NCBI GenBank assembly: GCA_025357975.1
Contig: JANYKY010000268.1
Span: forward strand, 1 to 16,089
DNA length: 16,089 nucleotides
Reading direction: 5' to 3'
From: Gemmatimonadaceae bacterium
GTDB lineage: Bacteria > Gemmatimonadota > Gemmatimonadetes > Gemmatimonadales > Gemmatimonadaceae
Part shown: positions 1-7,755 of the stretch, in pieces
How the letters are laid out: every line of letters starts with the position of its first letter
Numbering within the stretch: position 1 is the stretch's first letter
Notes under the pieces: model-generated
Told to the model about the DNA's origin: nothing
The model's database searches: none
What the model saw: only the letters and a program-made list of their open reading frames with translations
Made by a program: the position numbers and the translations under genes

Positions 1-122
1 TTGGCAATGTGGACGCTAACATTTCCAATACGTGCTTCGAGGCCCTTGCGATCAGCGCCGGTCACCACGGGCTGTTGCAGCTGCGTGGAGAGTTCCCGAC
101 GGGTACTCTCGATCTCATCCAT
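1..122 (-). CDS. Possible 5' part of an unidentified CDS, cut by the window edge
   Basis: An ATG at 122 opens a frame that stays open to the left edge, about 40 residues. The start reads MDEIESTRRELSTQLQQ, is charged, and looks helical or coiled-coil. It lies 30 nt downstream of the stop of the barrel-like gene, on the same strand and in the same frame, so it could be the next gene of that operon. Codon use is mixed but resembles its neighbours. No clear Shine-Dalgarno sequence is visible. The competing plus-strand frame over this stretch runs on into the barrel gene, which makes it the likelier shadow. I do not recognise the family, and the fragment is too short to be certain that it is a gene. 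Confidence 0.4.
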   Translation of the reverse strand, partial: MDEIESTRRELSTQLQQPVVTGADRKGLEARIGNVSVHIA

Positions 123-152
123 TTGACGACCGAGCTCGCGCCCTACGCAGGT

Positions 153-1004
153 TTACCGTACGAACCCAGCGGTAAAAAGGATTCCAGCAGAAGGGGAAAA
201 GGTCGTATAGCCCTTTATTGCCTCGAGTCGCAGCCAGTTTCGATCACCAGCACGGAAACCGATTCGCGCCTCGCCGAGATTTTCTACGCCTCTGATCGCA
301 TTGTGATCGTACCCATGCACCTGGCCAACTAAAGACAGAGTCGGGGTCCACATCCGCTTTCTCAATTCAGCGTGCAGGGCGTAGAGAAAAAGGTCATCCT
401 GCTCGAACCTTGGCTCACGCGTACCGTGGATGCCAAGCCCGCCCTCTGCGCCCACAAGCAGAGGGCCTCCAGCGCTGCTTGCGCCAACGGTCGCGAAAAA
501 ATCCGTTGCGTCGCGATCGAGTCCTGTGGTGTTATCCGTGGTCGGCAGGCGTGTGCCGAACCTGAGCACGCCGATCACCGGGAAGGCGTCAGGAGTAAAT
601 CGTAACGCAGTGGAGATTCGGTAGTCTCCGGCATCCCGGCGCGTGCCATCCTCAACCGGAGCAACGCCGGAATATGGGTCGGCGAATCGGGACTGTTCAT
701 GGAACAGTCTCTGTCCGGTGCCTGCGGCTTCGATCACTACTCGCCCTGTTCGGAACGCGAACGAAAAGTTGGCGACCTCTGTCAGTGTTCCCGAAGTGCC
801 GGCCAGCGACGCCTTCTGATCGAACATCCGCGATGCGCCAAGCTCAGCTCCAAGAGTATTGGAAGTCTCGAACAATTTCCACGGAATTGCCTCGAGGGGC
901 CGCAGCTGGGCGTGCGCGTTGAATGCGCTGAATACGAGGAGAAGCACGCTCGCGCATGCTCCGAATCGAGTGTGGCGAATCACTGGCGCGACAGCCACCG
1001 ACAT
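153..1004 (-). CDS. Secreted beta-barrel-like protein of unknown function
   Basis: The protein has an N-terminal signal peptide (basic residues, then ASVLLLVFSAFNAHA, probable cleavage before Gln). About 250 residues follow, rich in alternating polar and hydrophobic segments with many Gly and aromatic residues, ending near GILFTAGFVR. This pattern and the terminal aromatic suggest an outer-membrane barrel of roughly 10-12 strands. The segment with GVLRFGTRLPTTDN recalls the MetA/phenol-degradation type of barrel, but that is only a resemblance. The ATG at 1004 would overlap the upstream DUF4186 gene by 25 nt. A GTG at 983 gives a 4-nt GTGA overlap with its stop codon and keeps the whole signal peptide, so it may be the true start (276 aa). 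It is the last complete gene of the minus-strand series. Confidence 0.75.
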   Translation of the reverse strand: MSVAVAPVIRHTRFGACASVLLLVFSAFNAHAQLRPLEAIPWKLFETSNTLGAELGASRMFDQKASLAGTSGTLTEVANFSFAFRTGRVVIEAAGTGQRLFHEQSRFADPYSGVAPVEDGTRRDAGDYRISTALRFTPDAFPVIGVLRFGTRLPTTDNTTGLDRDATDFFATVGASSAGGPLLVGAEGGLGIHGTREPRFEQDDLFLYALHAELRKRMWTPTLSLVGQVHGYDHNAIRGVENLGEARIGFRAGDRNWLRLEAIKGYTTFSPSAGILFTAGFVR

Positions 1005-1336
1005 ATTGTCGCGACAACGTGGTCCCGCTCGTCCTCAGTCAGCTCTTGTCCCTTGGGAATGCGATGCCACTTCTCGAGACATCCGCGACAGCAGGTTGCA
1101 GTTGCATGCTGAGCGATGAAGACCGGATGACCTCGAAACGGTGTCTGCTTGCCGTCGTTGGGCGGGGCGGCGGGAGCAAGACGCCGATCGATGAAATCCC
1201 GCGCGTGCTCGAGGACTTTGGGCATTCCTTTGGCGTTGAGATAGTCGCGCTCTTTTGCGCCAAGAGAAAATGCGCGTCGGAATGCCGATCCCGACAGCGC
1301 ATTAAAAACCTCGTCCATCTCTCGCATCATCAACAC
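980..1336 (-). CDS. DUF4186 family protein
   Basis: This small cytoplasmic-looking protein of up to 118 aa matches my memory of the DUF4186 family along almost all its length. The conserved core reads ARDFI..RLAPAAPPNDGKQTP, then RGHPVFIAQHATATCCRGC with LEKWH following, and ends with a helix DERDHVVATICRWLS. The CCRGC and His residues could bind a metal or be redox active, but the family function is unknown. The first possible start is a GTG at 1336; ATG codons at 1330, 1327 and 1318 are alternatives, and no ribosome-binding site settles the choice. It begins 18 nt after the FKBP gene stop and its stop overlaps the next gene. It has no signal peptide, which is odd in an operon of exported proteins. 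Confidence 0.85.
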   Translation of the reverse strand: MLMMREMDEVFNALSGSAFRRAFSLGAKERDYLNAKGMPKVLEHARDFIDRRLAPAAPPNDGKQTPFRGHPVFIAQHATATCCRGCLEKWHRIPKGQELTEDERDHVVATICRWLSRQ

Positions 1337-1354
1337 GCCGGCGCTCGGCCAGTC

Positions 1355-1825
1355 CTAGAACGCCCTGATAATCTCGATGTTGAAGACGATCACCGCGTTT
1401 CCAGGAATCGGACCGTTGCCATATGGCCCGTAGCCAAGCGCCGAGGGAATCACGAGCTGCCGTTTGCCACCCACACGCATACCCTGAATTCCTTCGTCCC
1501 AGCCAGCGATGACTCCGCCGGCGCCGAGCTTGAACGTGATGCCGGTGGTCTGGTTGCTGTCGAATAACGTGCCGTTCGACAGGTATCCATCATACCGCAC
1601 CGTCAGTGAATCTCCGACCACCACCGGGCGCCCCGTTCCGACTGAAATATCCCGCAAATATTCGCCGTTGGCCGTGCGTGTAGAGGCTGCGAGATTCACG
1701 CCAAGTGTAGACGCGAAGTCGGTGGATTCGACAGTGGCGCCGCTCGACGACGTTGAATCGATCGAGCAGGCGACGACGAGGGGCAGCACCAAGGCCGCAA
1801 TTGCGAATGTGCGAAGTCTTTTCAT
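1355..1825 (-). CDS. FKBP-type peptidyl-prolyl cis-trans isomerase, lipoprotein
   Basis: The 156-aa protein starts with a lipoprotein signal, MKRLRTFAIAALVLPLVVAC, whose lipobox VVAC makes Cys20 the lipidated residue. After a Ser/Thr-rich linker comes one FKBP domain (about residues 65-156). The usual landmarks are visible: VRYDGYL, GTLFDSN, the core GVIAGWDEGIQGM with its Trp at the base of the pocket, then SALGYGPYGNGPIPGNA and a closing strand VIVFNIEII. The family isomerises Xaa-Pro bonds to speed protein folding. The lipid anchor places it in the periplasm. It begins 11 nt after the propeller-like gene stop and so is probably co-transcribed with it and the receptor. A role in folding those exported products is an inference. 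Confidence 0.93.
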   Translation of the reverse strand: MKRLRTFAIAALVLPLVVACSIDSTSSSGATVESTDFASTLGVNLAASTRTANGEYLRDISVGTGRPVVVGDSLTVRYDGYLSNGTLFDSNQTTGITFKLGAGGVIAGWDEGIQGMRVGGKRQLVIPSALGYGPYGNGPIPGNAVIVFNIEIIRAF

Positions 1826-1836
1826 GATGAAGAAAT

Positions 1837-3156
1837 CTACTTGACGGTCGCTCTCTCCAGCGATAAGGTCGCTCCGTCACGATTCACCAGGAAAACCGAG
1901 TCTGACGGCCCGAAGCCGATGATCGTCCGCCCTGCTGGAACCTGAACTCGGTCGATCAACTCGCCCTTACGATCGATTACGTCGTAAACTGGACCACCCG
2001 CGATAGCGCTCGTCGGAATCGTGCGAATCCACAGATTCCCGTGTCTGTCGGCGCGTGTTGACCCCGCGAAAAACGGCGGCTTGTAATCGGGGAGCTCGCT
2101 AGCCGCGATGAAGTTCTGTTGCATCGACATGCTGCCGCGGCTGGGTGGGCCACCGCCTGGGCCGCTTGTGCCTCCGAAGATCATTATTTGCGTATTGCCT
2201 CCGCCCGGTGCCGGAGCGGGTCCGCCGGCGCCCGGTAAGGCGGCTGTCGGCGCGTTTGCCCCTTGTCGCGCTCGCGCGGCTTTCACCGAATCGATGAACG
2301 CGACTTTGTCCTCATCGCTCATGCGCTGCCAGTCGAACGGGACCTTCGTCGCGGACACTTTCGATCCATCAGGGTTGACCCAATCCACGTGATAATCACG
2401 GCCGCGAACAAACGCCACGGCACCATCGGGAGTCATCGCCCAATCGTCCACAACTGGAAGCGGATTTATCTGCGATGACATGCGAACGTTGCCATTGTCG
2501 TCGCGAGTGACGTCCATTTTTATCTTCGGCGTCTTGATGAAGCCGAGTGTATCGAGCTTTCTCGTTGCGAGGTCGATTCTCACGATGGCGGCGGAATCGG
2601 GGATTTGCGGAACCGGAAACGCTCCTGCGGCGGACCCTGCCGGCGGGCCCGATGTGATAGTCCGGTTCTGAAATCCGAAGTTGGTGCGGTAGACCATGCG
2701 TCCCTGCGGGTCAAGAGCTGGGCTGCCGAGAGGGCTGGCCAGCGTTTGCGCGTCCTGGGCCCGTGGCAGTGACATGACTCGCGCAACCTTTCCAGCCGGG
2801 TCGAACACGAGCATGGAGATCGATTGCGGATCGACGAACAAGCTCGAATCCCCCTTGTAGGCGATGAGTCCTCCGACCCTGCCAGCGTAGGCGTTTGCGG
2901 TAGCGCTTGTCGAATCAGCGACAATGGTGAACGAGGTAAGCTGCGGATTGAATAACAGCACGCGCCGGCCGCCTGTGTCATTTACAAGCACGCTGCCATT
3001 CGAGAGAGGCCGCACAGCGGTGACGTTGACGAACGTCTCACCCGACTTGCTGACTATGGCGCCAAGCTGGCGTACTGCCGGACGTTGCTGCGCACCTGCA
3101 GGTAAGGCGGCGCCGGCCAGTAAAACAATAGACGTCAACTGCGTTCTTATTTTCAT
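1837..3156 (-). CDS. Secreted beta-propeller-like protein, unknown function
   Basis: The protein is 439 aa from the ATG at 3156, chosen because it begins a clear signal peptide, MKIRTQLTSIVLLAGAALPAGAQ. Longer starts would run back into the receptor gene. The mature part has repeated short strands with turns such as LSNGSVLVNDTGGRRVLLF, LDPQGRMVYR, MTPDGAVAFVRG and ADRHGNLWIR. This is the style of six-bladed (NHL/TolB-like) propellers. A Gly/Pro/Ala-rich low-complexity stretch (about residues 300-350, coded near 2100-2260) interrupts the propeller. The stop lies 11 nt before the FKBP gene, and the start lies 40 nt after the receptor stop. It may be a periplasmic or surface partner of the receptor, but no ligand can be read from the sequence. 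Confidence 0.75.
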   Translation of the reverse strand: MKIRTQLTSIVLLAGAALPAGAQQRPAVRQLGAIVSKSGETFVNVTAVRPLSNGSVLVNDTGGRRVLLFNPQLTSFTIVADSTSATANAYAGRVGGLIAYKGDSSLFVDPQSISMLVFDPAGKVARVMSLPRAQDAQTLASPLGSPALDPQGRMVYRTNFGFQNRTITSGPPAGSAAGAFPVPQIPDSAAIVRIDLATRKLDTLGFIKTPKIKMDVTRDDNGNVRMSSQINPLPVVDDWAMTPDGAVAFVRGRDYHVDWVNPDGSKVSATKVPFDWQRMSDEDKVAFIDSVKAARARQGANAPTAALPGAGGPAPAPGGGNTQIMIFGGTSGPGGGPPSRGSMSMQQNFIAASELPDYKPPFFAGSTRADRHGNLWIRTIPTSAIAGGPVYDVIDRKGELIDRVQVPAGRTIIGFGPSDSVFLVNRDGATLSLERATVK

Positions 3157-3196
3157 GACTGTTCTTGAGAAAGAGTGTGAATGGCGTTCGGTGTCA

Positions 3197-5659
3197 TTAC
3201 TGCCTGATGATGATTTGTTGTGATCCTCCACCGGCGCTGACAAAGACAGCCCCGCCAAACTGCTGCGCGCCCCCGCTGAATCCCGGTGTTGCGGTGAAGC
3301 CGTTGGTACCAGAGCGAATCGACGCGAGATAGCGCGGCTCCAGGTAACTGGCAATAAACGAGGGCAGCTTGCGACGCTGGTCAGGTGTCAACAAACCCTT
3401 TATCGCCGGAGCGAGCGCGGTTAGCTCATCGAGCGTTGCCCCTCGCGCGGCCATATAGCGCGTGTACACCTCGTTCTTGTCGTAACCGTTTGGCAGGTTC
3501 GCGAAATCCCGCGCAATCGGCGACCACAGTGCATCGTTCCGAATGGTGTAGGTGCGGTTCATCGTCGCAAGACTGTCAGCTTGTGCTCCCGTCAGGCGTA
3601 ACGAATCCTGCTGCCGAAGAATCGTCGCCATGGGATTTGGAATACCACCGCTCCCGTAAATCGCCTTCAGCATTGGCTCGGGCACTTTCGTACCCTCCGT
3701 GCGACGCCCGCGATCGAGCTGCTGCGTAAGAAGCTGCTTTTCGCGTGTCGGCCCCACATCGAACCGCATCATCGCAGTAAGCGTAACCGGTAACCGGAAT
3801 GATCCGAGCGCCTGATTGGTCGATCCGAATCGCTGGTTTACCTCATACTTGTATCGGTTTGTCCGCGGATCGAAACCGCGTACGTAAAGAAGCTGCTGAT
3901 CTGGAAATCCAGGCTGTCCCCACCCGCGAAGGTTTCCGGTTCCGTGAAGCAGCAGGTCGGCTGCGCCGAGCGGATTTGATAATTGAAACGACAAAGTCGC
4001 GCGTTGCGGCATCCGAACTTTCAGTGGGTTGAACGACAGCGCCATCGAGGCACTTGAAATCCATGGGCTTTGGCAGCTGTTGCGCCCCGCGAGTTTTCCA
4101 AGCTGGCTCTGGACGCAGCTCTTCGCGCTGCTGGATCCATCATTGAGCAAAGACCGTATTCCTGTGGCGAGTGCAGGGTCAGTGTCAGCCGCCGTTGGAA
4201 TGAACGCGCGATCGTTGTTGTAGCCATCGCCGTTGACGTCGCCTGCCACCATCGGTGTGTATGGCGATCCTGATCGAAATTGCCCGAACCAGCTCACTCG
4301 AAGGAAATCGAAAAAGTTGTACCCAACGTTGTAGACAATCTGGTGTCGCGAATCGAGCGAAGATCTTCCCCACTCCGTGCTCAGGGGATTGCTGACTGTG
4401 CTGCTGAACCCCCGAAACTGCTCTCGCACATTCGAGTAGACGTACGAGAAGCTCCAGCTAAGACTTGTCGAAAATGAGGTGGGTGAGAGACGAATGCTTG
4501 CCTGGCGGCTCTCGGACTTGAGATCCGATGTGAGCTCGGTCACGCGCGAAAACTGCGGCGACACCCGGGCATCCGAAGACGCGGCTGCGCCAGTCGTTGG
4601 AACTATGCTGGTGGGGTTGACGAAAATAGGGCGCGCATCTTCGCCGGGAAGAACGAAACGCGTCACCGGGTTAAAATTGAGATCGGTGATTCCTTGCTGA
4701 TTCAAGTTGAGAGAATACGTGGCTTCGAGCGTTGCGCTCAACCTGTTCCCGAGCACCGCACCAGTCCAGTTGAGATTCGACCTCATACTCTTCGGCGCGT
4801 GATAATCCGTCGCGAAGAATGCAACGTTAGGCGCCACATTCGAGAACACCGAGCCCGTTGTGCCGTCCGCACAGCGGCTCGGAATCACCGCGGAATTCGA
4901 CGCATATGCCGCCCAGTCAGGAATGGGCGTTGCTGCACCGATGCAAGTGATCTGCTGTACGCCGCTCGATAGCCCAGTATTGTCGAGAGCTGTTCCAACG
5001 AGATTCGTCGACGGCGTGTTTTGAAACACTCCGATACCGCCGCGGACGATTGCGCGCGGGCCGCGAGACGCGCCTTCGAATCCGGCAACCTGAGGCGCCT
5101 GTCCATAGGCCCAGGAGAATCCGGCTCGGGGACTCAGATAAAGTCTGCTCGGCACCAAATCGTTTCTCACTGAGAAAATCGACTCGATGTTGGAATTGGG
5201 CGCAGGATTGTTCAGGAATCGATTGCCATCCGCACGAAGGCCGTACTGTATCTGGAGATTGTCGGTCTTTCTCCATGAATCGCCGAGCGAGAGGCCAGCT
5301 ACAAGCTGACTTACGTCACGTCGCTGAAATCCAAGCTGCCGCGTAAAGCTCGAGGGCAGCTCCTTCTGCAGATCAGACAGAGAGTTGAAGGAGAAGGTGC
5401 CGAGTGTGTTGTTCGCCTGCTGGAGGACCGAGCCATCGCGCCGAAACTCCGCCGTCAGCTTCAGCCTGTGCTTGTTATTGGCACTGAACCATGACAGCTG
5501 ATTGAGGAGTCCGGCAGAAGTGGTAGTCTGCGTGCCGTTCAGTGACTGGCTTCCACCGAAAATGAGGTTTTGGACGCCACTTGACCCATCCGGGAAATCG
5601 GAATTGACGCGTACCTGTCGGCAGCACGAGGTAGGGACTTCCCCATGCGCGTGATGCAC
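3197..5659 (-). CDS. C-terminal part of frameshifted TonB-dependent receptor, with LTxxQ (Spy/CpxP-like) extension
   Basis: This frame carries most of the beta-barrel of the receptor whose N-terminal part lies in another frame upstream. Genuine receptor sequence starts around VRVNSDFPDGSSGVQNL (near 5615). The first 15 or so residues after the ATG at 5659 are out of frame, so that start is artificial. The barrel continues with RLYLSPRAGFSWAYGQ, NLNWTGAVLGNRL and a late segment VTLTAMMRFDVGPTREKQLL. After it comes an extension of about 180 aa that is not barrel: two LTxxQ motifs (LTGAQ near 3581-3595, LTPDQ near 3377-3391) 68 residues apart in helical sequence, then a Gly-rich tail ending QQIIIRQ. 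Joined to the N-terminal part, the product would be about 1,245 aa, large for the family. Confidence 0.85.
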   Translation of the reverse strand: MHHAHGEVPTSCCRQVRVNSDFPDGSSGVQNLIFGGSQSLNGTQTTTSAGLLNQLSWFSANNKHRLKLTAEFRRDGSVLQQANNTLGTFSFNSLSDLQKELPSSFTRQLGFQRRDVSQLVAGLSLGDSWRKTDNLQIQYGLRADGNRFLNNPAPNSNIESIFSVRNDLVPSRLYLSPRAGFSWAYGQAPQVAGFEGASRGPRAIVRGGIGVFQNTPSTNLVGTALDNTGLSSGVQQITCIGAATPIPDWAAYASNSAVIPSRCADGTTGSVFSNVAPNVAFFATDYHAPKSMRSNLNWTGAVLGNRLSATLEATYSLNLNQQGITDLNFNPVTRFVLPGEDARPIFVNPTSIVPTTGAAASSDARVSPQFSRVTELTSDLKSESRQASIRLSPTSFSTSLSWSFSYVYSNVREQFRGFSSTVSNPLSTEWGRSSLDSRHQIVYNVGYNFFDFLRVSWFGQFRSGSPYTPMVAGDVNGDGYNNDRAFIPTAADTDPALATGIRSLLNDGSSSAKSCVQSQLGKLAGRNSCQSPWISSASMALSFNPLKVRMPQRATLSFQLSNPLGAADLLLHGTGNLRGWGQPGFPDQQLLYVRGFDPRTNRYKYEVNQRFGSTNQALGSFRLPVTLTAMMRFDVGPTREKQLLTQQLDRGRRTEGTKVPEPMLKAIYGSGGIPNPMATILRQQDSLRLTGAQADSLATMNRTYTIRNDALWSPIARDFANLPNGYDKNEVYTRYMAARGATLDELTALAPAIKGLLTPDQRRKLPSFIASYLEPRYLASIRSGTNGFTATPGFSGGAQQFGGAVFVSAGGGSQQIIIRQ

Positions 5660-6944
5660 TCAGTCCAAGTGACGTCTCACTGAGGATGCCGACGCCGACA
5701 TACATGTTCTGCCTGGCCTGAACGCCGCCGCGCCAGTTCGTTCGATCACCACTGTGGCCGGGGAGCTCGGTCGGAAAAACTGAAGTCGGAGTTTGCTTCG
5801 CCCAGGTTCCATTCACCGACAGGTTTAGCGCCTGACCAGAGGTCGATGACGGTGGCGCGAAATCAAAACTACCGAACAACGAGCCCGAATCAGCGATGCG
5901 ATCCGTTGGCGGAGTGCCGACCGAGAAAGGGACTTTGGCGCTGTTGAGAATGGAAAAGAGTCGCGATACAGAATCTGCCGATACGCTCGCAGCTTGCAGT
6001 CCGTTCGCATCGGTGTTCAACAGAGTTTGCAGATTGTTTGAGCGACGACCAAGCTGATACGCAACATTATAAAACGATTTGTCGAGCTTGATGGGACCCG
6101 ACATCGTGCCACCGAGCGACAAGTTGCTGAACTGCTGTCCAAGCGCTTGCGACGCGCGATCGGTCCATTGAAGCTGTGGCGCGTCCACGTTCAAACTCAT
6201 TCCGCGCGTAAGAAAGTTCGATCCTGATCGAGTGCGAAGACTCATCTGGGCCCCACTGAAACCCCCGCGCGAAACATCGTACGGCGAAGTGATGAGGTAG
6301 CTACTGACCGACGCATCTCGCGGTAGACTCGACCCCCCGAAGCTCATGCCGTTGAGAGTTGTGTTGTTCTGATCCGCACCAAGACCAAGGACCGAATAGC
6401 CGTTATCGCCGCCGTCCTGACCGGCGACGGATTGAACCCCCGGAAGGGAAGCCGCCATTGCTGCGAGGTCTCCCATGAGGTTCGCGGGGACAGCGGAGTT
6501 GCTAAGCGACTGCTCCGTTCCGCTGACATCAGGTGGAACGTCGTTTCGCTGCACTTTCTGACGATCTGCGGTAACTCTCACCGGGTCGAGAATGGTGCCG
6601 ATGCGCGCGAGCCTGGTGTTCGCCAGCAAGATGTCTTCATCCGCGTTGCGTTTTACCTCGAACCTCTTCGCGGCATAGCCGAGCGCAGCAAACGAGACCA
6701 TGTAGTCACCGTCACCGCTGGGGAACGTCACAGTGAATCTACCGTTGCGATCAGTGCGCGCCGTGCGAGTAACGTTGCCCGCGATCGAAGTCACTGTTAC
6801 CGCTACCCCTTCCATCGCAGCGGTGTCCGGACCCGTGACTCGGCCTCTGATGACATCCGCTGATTGAGCGTGCATGCAGGATGGTGCTGCAGCCACAGGG
6901 AGAAAGGCAGCCGCGAGAATGTAGAGGATGCGCCGAAGTGTCAT
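5475..6944 (-). CDS. N-terminal part of frameshifted TonB-dependent receptor (carboxypeptidase-regulatory-like plus plug)
   Basis: The ATG at 6944 is chosen because it starts a signal peptide, MTLRRILYILAAAFLPVAAA, with likely cleavage after MHA (residue 26). The frame is open upstream to 7055 but gives only an Arg/Ser-rich non-signal sequence. Residues 30-115 form a carboxypeptidase-regulatory-like (Ig-like) domain: IRGRVTGPDTAAMEGVAV, TARTDRNGRFTVTF, ALGYAAKRFEV. A plug domain follows (about 120-270) with LPGVQS, YSVLGLGADQNNTTLNGMSF and FSGAQMSLRTRSGSN, then the first barrel strands. The frame is correct up to SPYLVLPTG; after that (below about 5613) the translation is nonsense and ends at 5475. 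Such receptors import ligands across the outer membrane using TonB energy; the ligand is not evident. It is transcribed divergently from the cytochrome gene. Confidence 0.85.
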   Translation of the reverse strand: MTLRRILYILAAAFLPVAAAPSCMHAQSADVIRGRVTGPDTAAMEGVAVTVTSIAGNVTRTARTDRNGRFTVTFPSGDGDYMVSFAALGYAAKRFEVKRNADEDILLANTRLARIGTILDPVRVTADRQKVQRNDVPPDVSGTEQSLSNSAVPANLMGDLAAMAASLPGVQSVAGQDGGDNGYSVLGLGADQNNTTLNGMSFGGSSLPRDASVSSYLITSPYDVSRGGFSGAQMSLRTRSGSNFLTRGMSLNVDAPQLQWTDRASQALGQQFSNLSLGGTMSGPIKLDKSFYNVAYQLGRRSNNLQTLLNTDANGLQAASVSADSVSRLFSILNSAKVPFSVGTPPTDRIADSGSLFGSFDFAPPSSTSGQALNLSVNGTWAKQTPTSVFPTELPGHSGDRTNWRGGVQARQNMYVGVGILSETSLGLSASRAWGSPYLVLPTGTRQFRFPGWVKWRPKPHFRWKPVTERHADYHFCRTPQSAVMVQCQ

Positions 6945-7125
6945 GAGTCTCGTTAAAGTGCTGGTTCTTAGACTCGACAGTGAAGCGGAGGGTTTCCGTC
7001 GCCGGCGCGAAGGGCTGGCACGCCGTCGCGAATGACCGCTCGGCTTAATCTTCAACGCGCTCGCAGTCTGGCGCGTATGCGGTCAGAATCTGTTTGGTTT
7101 TTTTTAACGTCGCCGAGGAAGTTGA
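6945..7125. promoter_or_regulatory. Divergent intergenic region between receptor and cytochrome genes
   Basis: These 181 nt separate two divergent genes and must hold both of their promoters if the genes are transcribed separately. I could not assign convincing -35/-10 pairs. A run of eight T (7098-7105) lies shortly before the cytochrome start, and GAGGAA (7115-7120), 5 nt before the ATG at 7126, is its Shine-Dalgarno sequence. No operator-like palindrome or riboswitch was recognised. Confidence 0.3.
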
Positions 7126-7752
7126 ATGAAGCGCACGAGGTTTCAACTCGTTCTTGTTGCCGCAGCCCTGTTCGCGGGCTGCACTCCGCATCCGACCTCT
7201 CAGCCGTCGCCGTCAGGGCAGGGCAATGTTGTCGCCACCCCGCCGATTGGCGCGGTCGTGATTGCGCCGCCAGGCCCCGGCGGACCTGGGTTTCCCGGTG
7301 GTCCGGGTGGCGCCGGGCGCCGCCCGCCGAATCCGATGGTTCAGGACACCATGCGACGAAAGCAGGTTGATTCGATCCTCGTCGCGATTGCGGGCCGCGA
7401 GAATCAGCCAGCCGGAACAGTTTTCAAGAACGTGAAGGTTCTCAAGGACATGCCGGCCGGAGAATTCGTCAGGCAAATGGATACGATCTACGGCCGTGGC
7501 CTCGGCTATACCTGCGCGAACTGTCACGTCATCGGGCAGTACGACGGAGATACGCGCAAGAACAAGAGGAACGCGCGTGACATGCAGGTGATGACTAACT
7601 ACATCAATTCGGTACAGCTCGCGAATATGAAGGAGCTCGACGAAGATTACACGCGAGTGTCATGCGTAACGTGCCACGCGGGCTCAGGTCATCCCAAGAA
7701 TACGATGGCCGTTCCGATGCCTTCAGCCCAGTCACTCACCCCATTGCACTAA
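7126..7752 (+). CDS. Dihaem cytochrome c lipoprotein, reaction-centre cytochrome c subunit family
   Basis: The 208-aa protein begins with a lipoprotein signal, MKRTRFQLVLVAAALFAGC, with Cys19 as the lipidation site. A Gly/Pro-rich spacer follows (about residues 46-72), then the haem domain. Two haem-binding motifs are present, CANCH (130-134) and CVTCH (180-184). Each follows a helix with a Met suited to be the distal ligand (RQMDTIYGRGLGYT; LANMKELDEDYT). The phrase FKNVKVLKDMPAGEFVRQM is typical of the family named after the tetrahaem cytochrome of photosynthetic reaction centres. This protein has only half of that cytochrome's haems, and no photosynthesis gene is in view. It is probably a membrane-anchored electron carrier facing the periplasm. 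A GAGGAA ribosome-binding site supports the start. Confidence 0.92.
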   Translation: MKRTRFQLVLVAAALFAGCTPHPTSQPSPSGQGNVVATPPIGAVVIAPPGPGGPGFPGGPGGAGRRPPNPMVQDTMRRKQVDSILVAIAGRENQPAGTVFKNVKVLKDMPAGEFVRQMDTIYGRGLGYTCANCHVIGQYDGDTRKNKRNARDMQVMTNYINSVQLANMKELDEDYTRVSCVTCHAGSGHPKNTMAVPMPSAQSLTPLH

Positions 7753-7755
7753 AAG

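Noticed and set aside
9..332. Plus-strand open frame of 107 codons at the left edge
   Set aside because: It overlaps the 3' half of the barrel-like gene and the minus-strand candidate ORF; no ribosome-binding site or domain was seen.
956..1567. Plus-strand open frame of 203 codons
   Set aside because: It is antisense to the well-recognised DUF4186 and FKBP genes and shows no family features.
3157..3354. Longer start for the propeller-like protein
   Set aside because: The extension runs into the receptor gene and would hide the signal peptide that begins at 3156.
5605..5630. Programmed ribosomal frameshift in the receptor
   Set aside because: No slippery heptamer, rare-codon or stop-codon context or downstream stimulatory structure was seen; a mutation or assembly error is simpler.
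6945..7055. Longer start for the TonB receptor N-terminal part
   Set aside because: The added residues are Arg/Ser-rich and would place the signal peptide internally.
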